A stretch of 64,000 nt of DNA from Bacteroidaceae bacterium. Lineage in GTDB: Bacteria > Bacteroidota > Bacteroidia > Bacteroidales > Bacteroidaceae. The notes below the pieces were generated by a model that was given only the letters and a program-made list of their open reading frames with translations, was not told the DNA's origin and did no database searches. Made by a program: the position numbers and the translations under genes. Where the stretch lies: the NCBI GenBank assembly GCA_017429945.1, contig JAFRNY010000063.1, positions 1 through 64,000 of the forward strand. The letters run 5' to 3'. Of the stretch, positions 8,688-16,250 are shown one piece after another (positions within the stretch are counted from its first letter, which is position 1; the number at the start of each line of letters is the position of its first letter).

Positions 8688-11120
8688 TTGCGACGCCTTA
8701 TCATTTTTCTCTGCATGATCTCGCTTGCCCTTGTTGCCACGGCGCAGGAGGCGGGAGGCACGGCGGCCGACACAACGGTCGTCGCCGCTCCTGTTGTAAG
8801 GTCGTGTTCACTGAGCGGTCGCGTCACCGATGAGGACGGCAAGGCACTACCCCTTGTGACAGTGAAGGTTGAAGGGCAGATGGCTGGCGCCATGACGAAT
8901 CTCGAAGGACGATACTCCTTTGATTTTCAATCGGCAGACTCTGTCGTGGTCAACTATAGCTTAATGGGCTATGAGCGTAAGCGCAAGGTGCTTGTGCGGC
9001 CCCATGGCAAGCTCGTATGGAATGTAAGCCTCAGTTCCACTGGCACTCAGATGGGTGAGGTCACCGTCAGCGAGGTGCGTCGTCAGTTGGGTTCTACACA
9101 AGAGCTCTCAACAAAAGATCTGAAGCGCCTGCCCTCCACCACAGGCAACGCCGTAGAGGAATTGGTGGCCACGCAGGCTGGCGTCTCCACGCACAACGAA
9201 CTATCGTCGCAGTATAATGTGCGCGGCGGCTCGTTCGATGAGAACTGCGTCTACGTCAACGGTGTAGAAGTTTATCGTCCGCTGCTCGTCTCCAGCGGCC
9301 AGCAGGAAGGCCTCTCGGTCATCAACTCCGACATGGTGGAACGCGTGCAGTTCTCCGCCGGAGGTTTCGCAGCCCAGTATGGCGACAAGATGAGCTCCGT
9401 GCTCGACATCACCTACCGGCGCCCCGAGCGCCACGAAGGCTCGGTCAGCGCCAGCATACTCGGTGCCAACGTCTACGACGGTTTTCGCGTGGGGCGCCTC
9501 TCCTTCTCGCAGGGCTTTCGCTATAAGTCCAACCGCTACATGCTCGGTTCGCTCCAGACCAAGGGCGAGTACGACCCCGCCTTCCTCGACTATCAGGCCT
9601 ACCTCTCGTGGGATATTTCCAAGCGTTGGACCTTCGACGCCATAGGCTATATCTCTCGCAACCGCTATCGTTTCAAGCCTAAGAATCGCGTCACTAAGTT
9701 CGGCACGATGGAGGATGTCAAGAGCTTCACCGTATATTTCGACGGCGACGAGCAGGACCTCTTCCGCACACTCTTCGGAGCTGTCTCGCTTACCGGCCGG
9801 CTTGGCAGCCGTAGCACGCTCACCCTCGGAGCCTCTGCTTTCTCCACTAAGGAACGCGAGACCTACGATATCCAAGGGCAGTACTGGCTCGACGACACCA
9901 ACACCTCCGAACAGCTTGGCGTGGGCACATACATGGAGCATGCGCGCAACCTCCTTACTTCCGAGACGCAGTCGCTGCGCGCACTCTACAGCTTCCGCCC
10001 GGGCGAGCACGACATCAAGGCCGGCCTGCAGTGGCGCCACGAGAAGGTGAAGGAGAACACCCGTGAATGGGAGTTCCGCGACTCCGCCGGTTACTCTATG
10101 CCTCACTATGCCGACCGCCTCGAGCTCATCTACAACCTCAAGAGCCAGCAGGACATCTCATCGAACCGCATCGAAGCGTTCCTTCAGGACACTTGGCGCC
10201 ACGAGGCTGCCGCAGGCATTTTCTCCGTGAACTATGGCGCGCGTCTCAGCCATTGGTCGTGGAACGGCGAGACGCTCCTCTCGCCACGCGCAAGCATAGG
10301 CTTCGTGCCCGCCCGCAACGACAACCTCACCTTCCGACTTGCAACAGGAATGTACTATCAGGCTCCTTTCTACAAGGAACTGCGCGACACCGTGACGACC
10401 GACGGCGCAACAGTCGTACAGCTCAACCGCGACATCAAGAGTCAGCGCTCTTTCCAGGTCGTGGCGGCTGCCGAGTATAAGTTCCGCGTGGCGGAGCGTC
10501 CGTTCAAGTTCACCACCGAGGCTTACTACAAGGCGCAGAGCCGGCTCAACCCCTACAATGTCGACAACGTCAAGGTCGTTTACTACGGTCGCAACGAAGG
10601 CAGTGGCTATGTAGCAGGTGTCGACTTCAAGGTCTATGGCGAGTTCGTGCCCGGCACGGACTCATGGATATCATTCTCGTTGATGAAGGCGTCGATGAAG
10701 CTTCATGGCAAGACCATCCCGCAGCCTACCGACCAACGCTGGAACATCAACTTCTTCTTCTCAGACTACTTCCCCGGCACCGACCGCTGGAAGATGACGC
10801 TCAAGATGGCCTTTGCCCACGGACTGCCATTCGGACCGCCACACTCCGGACTTGAGCGCTTCGCCTTCCGAGCTCCGGCTTACCGCCGTGTGGACCTCGG
10901 CATGAGCTATCGCCTCTTACGCCCACAGGAGGAAGGGCGCCGCACGGCCTTCGGACGGGCTCTGCGCGATGCGTGGCTCGGCCTCGACTGCTTCAACCTT
11001 CTTGGCATAAGCAACGTCTCCTCGTACCTTTGGGTCACCGACATCTCCAACCAGCAGTATGCCGTGCCCAACTATCTCACCGGACGCCTCATCAACGTGC
11101 GCCTGACCGTGGACTTCTGA
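8688..11120 (+). CDS. TonB-dependent outer-membrane receptor with carboxypeptidase-like domain
   Basis: Outer-membrane receptor of 810 residues for TonB-powered uptake. A signal peptide (residues 1-20, ending ATAQ) is followed by a CarboxypepD-regulatory-like domain at about 40-115 (GRVTDEDGKALPLVTVKVEG). A plug domain at about 130-245 contains YNVRGGSFDENCVYVNGVEV, and a beta-barrel runs to a terminal Phe. The start is TTG at 8688; no ATG upstream keeps the signal peptide. There is no SusD partner next to it and it lacks the long SusC extension, so it is a stand-alone receptor of unknown ligand. It is followed by the large repeat-rich region 11121-11988. Confidence 0.9.
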   Translation: MRRLIIFLCMISLALVATAQEAGGTAADTTVVAAPVVRSCSLSGRVTDEDGKALPLVTVKVEGQMAGAMTNLEGRYSFDFQSADSVVVNYSLMGYERKRKVLVRPHGKLVWNVSLSSTGTQMGEVTVSEVRRQLGSTQELSTKDLKRLPSTTGNAVEELVATQAGVSTHNELSSQYNVRGGSFDENCVYVNGVEVYRPLLVSSGQQEGLSVINSDMVERVQFSAGGFAAQYGDKMSSVLDITYRRPERHEGSVSASILGANVYDGFRVGRLSFSQGFRYKSNRYMLGSLQTKGEYDPAFLDYQAYLSWDISKRWTFDAIGYISRNRYRFKPKNRVTKFGTMEDVKSFTVYFDGDEQDLFRTLFGAVSLTGRLGSRSTLTLGASAFSTKERETYDIQGQYWLDDTNTSEQLGVGTYMEHARNLLTSETQSLRALYSFRPGEHDIKAGLQWRHEKVKENTREWEFRDSAGYSMPHYADRLELIYNLKSQQDISSNRIEAFLQDTWRHEAAAGIFSVNYGARLSHWSWNGETLLSPRASIGFVPARNDNLTFRLATGMYYQAPFYKELRDTVTTDGATVVQLNRDIKSQRSFQVVAAAEYKFRVAERPFKFTTEAYYKAQSRLNPYNVDNVKVVYYGRNEGSGYVAGVDFKVYGEFVPGTDSWISFSLMKASMKLHGKTIPQPTDQRWNINFFFSDYFPGTDRWKMTLKMAFAHGLPFGPPHSGLERFAFRAPAYRRVDLGMSYRLLRPQEEGRRTAFGRALRDAWLGLDCFNLLGISNVSSYLWVTDISNQQYAVPNYLTGRLINVRLTVDF

Positions 11121-11206
11121 CCCTTGCAACCACAGCGACTCCTCTAGTCCTTCTTTCAACTGCGGATTTTACTTTTTTCTTTTAAAAGTACCGCACATGT
11201 CATAGA

Positions 11207-11555
11207 TTTTTGAAAAGTTTTTCAAAAAAAGGTTCATCTTACATTGCAAACGCCTGATAATCAAGATAGGCATCAACGAGACAGTGTGGACAGAGTGCTC
11301 AGGGGAGAACTAAGAATGAAAAATGAAAAGTGAAAAATGAGCAGCACCACAGGCTTTCTAGCTCTCTTTGCTCTCTTTGCTCTCTTTGCTCTCTTTGCTC
11401 TCTTTGTTCTCTGTGTCCTCTTTGCTCTCTTTGCTCTCTTTGTTCTCTTAGTTCTCTGTGTCCTCTGCCTCCTCTGTATCCTCTGTGATAGCGAAGCTAT
11501 CATTGAAAATCAGGCGCTTACAATGTAAGATGAACCCTTTTTCAAAAACTTTTTG
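11207..11555. repeat. Inverted-repeat-bounded element, about 60-bp arms
   Basis: The left arm (11207-11269) and right arm (11497-11555) are imperfect inverted copies. Both contain GTTCATCTTACATTG (inverted on the right), CGCCTGAT and GATAG, beside A/T-rich runs. They enclose a heptad repeat (11317-11340, TGAAAAA/TGAAAAG units) and a 9-bp microsatellite. A solitary copy of the right arm occurs at 53739-53802. No transposase or recombinase gene lies inside. The element occupies the gap between two convergent genes. Confidence 0.75.
11361..11493. repeat. 9-bp microsatellite CTCTTTGCT
   Basis: About fourteen copies of a 9-bp unit close to CTCTTTGCT, degrading to variants such as CTCTGTGTC and CTCTGTATC at the right end. 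A reading frame through it gives only Lys/Arg/Ala repeats and is not a gene. It lies inside the inverted-repeat element 11207-11555. Confidence 0.9.
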
Positions 11556-11588
11556 TTTTTTTGATTCCAAAACGGTCATGCTGATCAG

Positions 11589-11874
11589 AGGTTTTGCGAG
11601 TTCTTACTGAAGGTCTTGTGGGTTTTGGACAAATGTCTTGTGGCTTTAGGTCAGATCTCTTGAGGGTTTTTGTCATATGTCTTGAGAGTGTTGCCCGAAA
11701 GTCTTAGGAGTTCAGAGGTAAAACAACTTGTTTTACTGTCATGCGACCGGTTGAAAGTGGCGATGCGACCAGTTGAATGTGGCGAAGCGACTGGTTGAAT
11801 GTGGCGATGCGACTGGTTGAATATGCCTGTGCAGCCGGTAGGATGTGGTGATACAGCCTGTTGAATATCGGGAA
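11589..11874. repeat. 22-bp-period array, locus A (two unit subfamilies)
   Basis: From 11611 to 11874 the sequence is twelve consecutive 22-bp units without slippage; 11589-11610 is a probable thirteenth. Units at 11611, 11633, 11655, 11677 and 11699 share a core like RTSTTGWGGGTTTT. The unit at 11721 holds the second half of the palindrome GTAAAACAACTTGTTTTAC (11718-11736). Units at 11743, 11765, 11787, 11809, 11831 and 11853 share the core GCGACYGGTTGAAT. The region lies between the convergent TonB-receptor and M24 peptidase genes. No coding potential was recognised. Confidence 0.85.
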
Positions 11875-11905
11875 AGGACTTTGAAGATTGGCCAATGAAA
11901 ATAGT

Positions 11906-11939
11906 AGAGCGCACCTGCTATCATCGGCAGGTGCGCTCT
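11906..11939 (-). terminator. Terminator of the M24 peptidase gene
   Basis: A near-perfect hairpin with arms AGAGCGCACCTGC and GCAGGTGCGCTCT, followed on the minus strand by CTACTATTTTC. It lies 50 bases beyond the peptidase stop. Confidence 0.75.
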
Positions 11940-11988
11940 GTTGTTAGTGAACACTATCTATTAGAATTAGTGATAAAGAAATTGTCAA

Positions 11989-13392
11989 TTATGACTGATC
12001 ACCCTTGGCAGCGTAAACCTCCTCGATGCTCATCGGCTTCTTTATCGTACCGAGCAGTTTCACTTCGCCATCAGGCATGACGGCGTAGTTGAGCTCGTTG
12101 CGCAGACCGGTGAAATTGCGCCAGGGGGCGAGCTTGTCATAGCAGATGAAGTCGGTGAACTGATGCTCGGCCTGCCACTTGTCCATCAGCTCGGGAATGA
12201 AATAGATGCCGGGCTCCACGGTGAAGACGAAGCCGGGCTCCAGCGGGCGTGCCAGGCGCAACGACTTGAAACCGAATTGTGTCGATTTCTTGTTGCCGTC
12301 GAGGTAACCCACGTATTGCTCGCCGAGGTTCTCCATATTATGAACGTCAAGGCCCACCATGTGACCGAGACCGCAGGGGAAGAAGAGGGCGTAGGCGCCG
12401 ATGCGTGCGGCCTCGGCGGGGTCGCCTTTCATCAGTCCGAGCGCCTTCATACCCTCGCAGATCTTTGTGGCAGCAGCGATGTGAGCGTCGCGGAAAGGCA
12501 CGCCGACCTTAAGCGTATCGACGGCAGCGTAGAAACTTTGAAGGTGAATCTCATAGATGGTCTTCTGTCGGTCGGTGAAGCGCTCGCCGACTGGCATCGA
12601 CGACGAGAGGTCGCCGGCGTAGTGCGAGCGCGTCTCGGCGCCGGCATCGAGCAGGAAGATGTCGCCCTCCTTCAGCTCGTGGATGAAGCCGTGGTTGTGG
12701 AGCACCTGCCCCTGAACGGTTGCTATAGTGGGGAAGGCGAGGGCGTTGCCGTGGCGGCAAGCCACCTCTTCGACAGCCGCTGCCACTTGGCTCTCATGGA
12801 TGCCGGGGCGCACGGTGCGATAGGCGGCCAAGTGCATCTCTGTGCTCAGGTCCACGCTCTGCTCAATGAGGCGTATCTCCTCGAGGTCCTTGTGGTTTCG
12901 CTGGGCCACGATGGCCTTGATGAAAGGCACGCTGGCTTCAGACGGCTGTGCTGCCGGTTCCACTCCCAAGAGTTCCCACAGCCAAACGCGATGGTCGCCT
13001 CGGTAGGGCGGCAGGAAATGGATGGGCTGGCCTTTGGAACGTGCGCGGTCGATGTAGGCCTTCAGCTCGCTCATGGGGCGGGTGTCGGTAATGCCGAAAG
13101 CGCTGGCGCGTTCGTGCAACGTAGGCATCGTGCCCGTCCAAACAATGTCGTCGATAGTCAGTTCGTTGCCAAACACGATTTCACGGTCCTCGTCCACGTC
13201 GATGATGGCTGCGAGGTCAGGGTTGTCCATACCGAAGAAATAGAGAAAGGTGCTGTCCTGACGGAAACGGTAAGTGTTGTCGGCATAGTTCATGCCCACC
13301 TCGGCGTTGCCGAGGAAAAGCAACAGGCCACTGCCCATGTCCTTCTTCAGGCGGGCACGGCGACGTAGATAGCTTTCTGTCTTGATAGTCAT
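11989..13392 (-). CDS. pepP: Xaa-Pro aminopeptidase (aminopeptidase P, M24B)
   Basis: Dimetal peptidase of 467 residues that removes N-terminal residues preceding proline; no signal peptide, so cytoplasmic. The N-terminal AMP_N-like domain (about 1-130) is followed by the pita-bread fold. Metal ligands are visible: Asp249 in LLDAGAE, Asp261 in HYAGDLSSS, His344 in GLGHMVGLDVHN, Glu in TVEPGIYF and Glu in GLRNELNY. Length is normal. It is the last gene of a reverse run, 41 bases after the GH2 enzyme, and ends in a strong hairpin. Confidence 0.92.
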   Translation of the reverse strand: MTIKTESYLRRRARLKKDMGSGLLLFLGNAEVGMNYADNTYRFRQDSTFLYFFGMDNPDLAAIIDVDEDREIVFGNELTIDDIVWTGTMPTLHERASAFGITDTRPMSELKAYIDRARSKGQPIHFLPPYRGDHRVWLWELLGVEPAAQPSEASVPFIKAIVAQRNHKDLEEIRLIEQSVDLSTEMHLAAYRTVRPGIHESQVAAAVEEVACRHGNALAFPTIATVQGQVLHNHGFIHELKEGDIFLLDAGAETRSHYAGDLSSSMPVGERFTDRQKTIYEIHLQSFYAAVDTLKVGVPFRDAHIAAATKICEGMKALGLMKGDPAEAARIGAYALFFPCGLGHMVGLDVHNMENLGEQYVGYLDGNKKSTQFGFKSLRLARPLEPGFVFTVEPGIYFIPELMDKWQAEHQFTDFICYDKLAPWRNFTGLRNELNYAVMPDGEVKLLGTIKKPMSIEEVYAAKGDQS

Positions 13393-13433
13393 AAGTTGAA
13401 CTTTTTATTATGTTTGTGCTTTAAGGTTTGGGA

Positions 13434-16175
13434 TTATTGATTTTGGAGCTTGGGCTTAAGTTCGTCGGGAGAGTCGTTGGTAAACATATTCACTGCAGGG
13501 GCTTCGCGCTCGAAGAGGTGGCGGAGTGTTTCGGGCGAGAGCTCAAGGGTGGGCTGGAAGTCAGGGCTCTGCATGTAGCGGATGATGCTTTGGCGTAGCT
13601 GGCGGGCCACGATACGATGGTCGAGGTCGCCGGTGAGGTCGAAGGTGGTGAGGATGAGGCGCCCTTTGCCGACGCGGGCTTCGAGGAGCATGCCGAGCTT
13701 GCGTGAGAGATGCCACGTGTCGATAGGTTGGACGATGGGCTGATAGTCCGTAGGGAACTCGGCGAGATTAATGCACTGGGCACGGTTGGTCAGTTCCCAC
13801 CATTGGAGGTCCTGCCAGTCGTCGGTCGGGAAGTCGCGGAAGATGGGGTGGTCGGCCTGTATGTAGGCGCCCGTGGTGTGCGGTGGCTTCATCTTGAACC
13901 ACGAGGTGTTCCAGAAAACGGGCAGGAAGCGATGGACGACGTCGTTGCCATACTTAATCTTTCCGCCCGCGCATAGGAGAACATCGTTGCCTGCGGCGAG
14001 GAGGGAGTCGATTCCTAATGACGAATGACAAATGATGAATGACGAATGAGAATTACTCTTAGGGCTGGAAGGTAATTTTGATTCGTCATATCTAGCTAAG
14101 AGAGATTTGTCATTCGTCATTCTTTTGGGGTAGACCCAAAAGTCCCAGTGGTTCCGATGGCCGGCATCGGCGGCGATGGTGAGAGTGAGTTTAGCGGCTT
14201 GCTCTATGGCAGAGGGGATGAAGGAGATAGTGTCGCCAGCCTGGCAGGTGCCTTCCTGGAGGCTGAATTCGCCATGGCTGATGGCGTAATGCATCTGCGT
14301 GATGGCTCTGCCGCTCTGGTTATATAATAATATAGGTATACGCAGGGTGTCGGTTGTCTCAAAGGTGAAGCGAGGGAAGCGGGCGAGGGGCACGACATCC
14401 GAGCAGAACTCGCGCCAGTCCTCGGCTGTGCAGTAGCCTTTCTCGCGCCAATGGACGTTGAGGGGCCCCACGAGGGCAGTGCCTTGGCCGCTATAGTCGT
14501 TCAAGGCGAGGAGCTGGAAACCAGCATAATGGGGCGTGCGCAGGTGGCGCTCAATCTCGTATTTGTATGCCAGCACTTGCAGGCGTCCGCTGGCCATCAG
14601 GAACTTCTCGGCCTGCGAGGCCATTCCGTTAGCAGCCAAGAGGTCGCGGAAGATTTCGAAGTTGTCTGCTTTGTAAGCGCCCGTGTACTGCGGGATTTCC
14701 TTGGAATCAGGGAATGCGCACCATTGGCCTTGTTCGTGGGAGATGAGGGGAGAGTTGTTAGGCTCCGTGCCTTTGTAGTTCCTCGGCTTGACAATCTGCT
14801 CGGCAAAGTCATCGTCGCTGCTGGGCTGACGGCGGTTCCATTCCAAGCCGCGGGCACCGCCTTTGACGTGGTACTCAGAACCGTAGTCCCATTCCCATCC
14901 GCCGCCGACGCTGGCCGTGCAGTAGATACGTGAAGGGTCGTAGGCTTTCATTTCCTTGACGAAATCGACGCCCCATTTCACCCAGCTTCCCGCGGGCTCA
15001 TTGCCCGCAGCCAGCATGATGAAGGAGGGATGGTGACCGTAGGCGTCGAGGATGGCGCGGCACTCATCGGCAAGGTATTTGTCGATAGGCATTCTGTTGC
15101 CGAGCTTCACGCCATGGTTGGGCCACGAGGGCCCTTCGGGCTGAAGGTAGAATCCGAGTCGGTCGGCAGCTACGAAAGCTGCTTCGGGCGGACAGTAGCT
15201 ATGGAAACGCATATGGTTGAGACCGAAGTCCTTGCACGTTCGGAAGATTCGTTCCCAGGATGCCGTGTCGGTAGGTGGGAAGCCAGTCTCAGGAAAGCAG
15301 CAGTTCTCGACGGTGCCGCGTAGGTGGATGGGCTTACCGTTAAGCAGAATGTCGCTACCGCGTACGGCTATCTCGCGAAAACCGAAGGTGACGCGAACGG
15401 GCTGTCCGTGATAGTGGACGGTAGCAGTGTAGAGCTGTGGCGTGTGTTCGTTCCACGGCTTCGCTCCAGGCACACGCACAAGGAAAGACATTTCGTTGAT
15501 GGTGATATGTGCGGTCTCGGTGGCGAGGTCGGTGATGACGCGCTGCTTATATATATAAGGTGTGGTGCGCAGTTCGATACGGCCTGTGATGCCATTCCAG
15601 TTGCCTTGCGTCTGGTCGGTGACGCTGTGGGAGTCCTGTCCGACGCAGACGTTCTCGATGCCGTTATAGACGCGGATGGCAATCTCGTTGTCACGACCGA
15701 AGCGCAGGTAGGGGGTGATGTCGTACTGATGAGGAACGGAGAGGCTCATCTGGTGGCCTACTTCATGGCCGTTGACGACGACGGTGGTCTCGATGTGAGG
15801 GCGTTCGAGGAAGAGGGTGACGCGCTGTCGTTTCCATGTCCTGGGGATGGCGATGGTGCGGCTATAGGTGGCTTCGCCAACGAAATGCTTCGCAGGGGTG
15901 AGGAAGAAGGGAAACTTCATCTTGCCGGCACGGCGGTAGGGCTCCATAAAGGGGTTGAAGTAGTAGCTGGAGTCGTAGAGTGAGCCTGTCCAGCGGGTGT
16001 CGACAGAGAGGTCGTCGCCGAGGCCGTTGGTGAGGAGTGAGCCAGGTAGGGTGACAGCGCTGGCATCGAGGCGTGAGGTGAGGTGCCAGATGCCGGAGAG
16101 GTCGATGGTGGCCTGGGCTGCGGCATTGCCGCAGCATACACAGACAGAGAGGAGGAGAAGGAGAAGGCGGGTCAC
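13434..16175 (-). CDS. GH2 family beta-galactosidase-like enzyme with repeat-derived insertion
   Basis: Exported glycoside hydrolase of about 913 residues. GTG at 16175 is the likely start, giving VTRLLLLLLSVCVCC as signal core. The longer frame opens with a TTG at 16223 inside a heptad repeat and is less plausible. A sugar-binding jelly-roll N-terminus is followed by the GH2 barrel, with acid/base Glu393 in AAGNEPAG and nucleophile Glu481 in HEQGQW. A segment at residues about 683-718 is encoded by inverted heptad arrays (14019-14053 and 14084-14124), giving HSSFIICHSSL, and looks like an in-frame intrusion. The gene lies just downstream of the GH35 gene, suggesting joint galactoside degradation. 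The sugar specificity is inferred. Confidence 0.87.
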   Translation of the reverse strand: MTRLLLLLLSVCVCCGNAAAQATIDLSGIWHLTSRLDASAVTLPGSLLTNGLGDDLSVDTRWTGSLYDSSYYFNPFMEPYRRAGKMKFPFFLTPAKHFVGEATYSRTIAIPRTWKRQRVTLFLERPHIETTVVVNGHEVGHQMSLSVPHQYDITPYLRFGRDNEIAIRVYNGIENVCVGQDSHSVTDQTQGNWNGITGRIELRTTPYIYKQRVITDLATETAHITINEMSFLVRVPGAKPWNEHTPQLYTATVHYHGQPVRVTFGFREIAVRGSDILLNGKPIHLRGTVENCCFPETGFPPTDTASWERIFRTCKDFGLNHMRFHSYCPPEAAFVAADRLGFYLQPEGPSWPNHGVKLGNRMPIDKYLADECRAILDAYGHHPSFIMLAAGNEPAGSWVKWGVDFVKEMKAYDPSRIYCTASVGGGWEWDYGSEYHVKGGARGLEWNRRQPSSDDDFAEQIVKPRNYKGTEPNNSPLISHEQGQWCAFPDSKEIPQYTGAYKADNFEIFRDLLAANGMASQAEKFLMASGRLQVLAYKYEIERHLRTPHYAGFQLLALNDYSGQGTALVGPLNVHWREKGYCTAEDWREFCSDVVPLARFPRFTFETTDTLRIPILLYNQSGRAITQMHYAISHGEFSLQEGTCQAGDTISFIPSAIEQAAKLTLTIAADAGHRNHWDFWVYPKRMTNDKSLLARYDESKLPSSPKSNSHSSFIICHSSLGIDSLLAAGNDVLLCAGGKIKYGNDVVHRFLPVFWNTSWFKMKPPHTTGAYIQADHPIFRDFPTDDWQDLQWWELTNRAQCINLAEFPTDYQPIVQPIDTWHLSRKLGMLLEARVGKGRLILTTFDLTGDLDHRIVARQLRQSIIRYMQSPDFQPTLELSPETLRHLFEREAPAVNMFTNDSPDELKPKLQNQ
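14019..14124. repeat. Inverted heptad arrays inside the GH2 gene
   Basis: Five 7-bp units close to TGACGAA at 14019-14053 face inverted units (TTTGTCA, TTCGTCA, ATTCGTC) at 14084-14124. They lie in the coding region and keep the frame open. Confidence 0.8.
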
Positions 16176-16193
16176 GGGAGGAGGGGGGGATTT

Positions 16194-16236
16194 AATGGAT
16201 AATTGACAATGGATAATTGACAATGAACAATTGGTG
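16194..16236. repeat. Heptad repeat between the GH35 and GH2 genes
   Basis: Alternating 7-bp units ATTGACA and ATGGATA fill the short gap before the GH2 start. This makes an upstream TTG appear in frame and blurs the true start. Confidence 0.8.
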
Positions 16237-16250
16237 ATAGAGGGGGGAGG

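Noticed and set aside
8688..11120. SusC-type receptor with a polysaccharide utilisation locus
   Set aside because: No SusD gene lies next to it and the receptor is shorter than SusC proteins; the glycosidases at 13434-18407 are on the other strand beyond a repeat region.
11273..11503. Open frame of Lys/Arg/Ala repeats over the microsatellite
   Set aside because: It is a translation of the 9-bp repeat, with no ribosome-binding site or homologous pattern.
11207..11555. Insertion sequence
   Set aside because: No transposase frame inside and no clear target-site duplication; kept only as an inverted-repeat element.
11743..11874. 22-bp repeats as a CRISPR array
   Set aside because: There are no unique spacers between fixed repeats; the units are directly adjacent and degenerate, and no cas genes are present.
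12163..13368. Long open frame antisense to the M24 peptidase gene
   Set aside because: The opposite strand encodes a complete peptidase with all metal ligands; the antisense frame has no recognisable domain and is a codon-bias shadow.
16176..16223. N-terminal extension of the GH2 protein to the TTG at 16223
   Set aside because: The extension is encoded by the ATTGACA heptad repeat and would precede the signal peptide; GTG at 16175 is more plausible.
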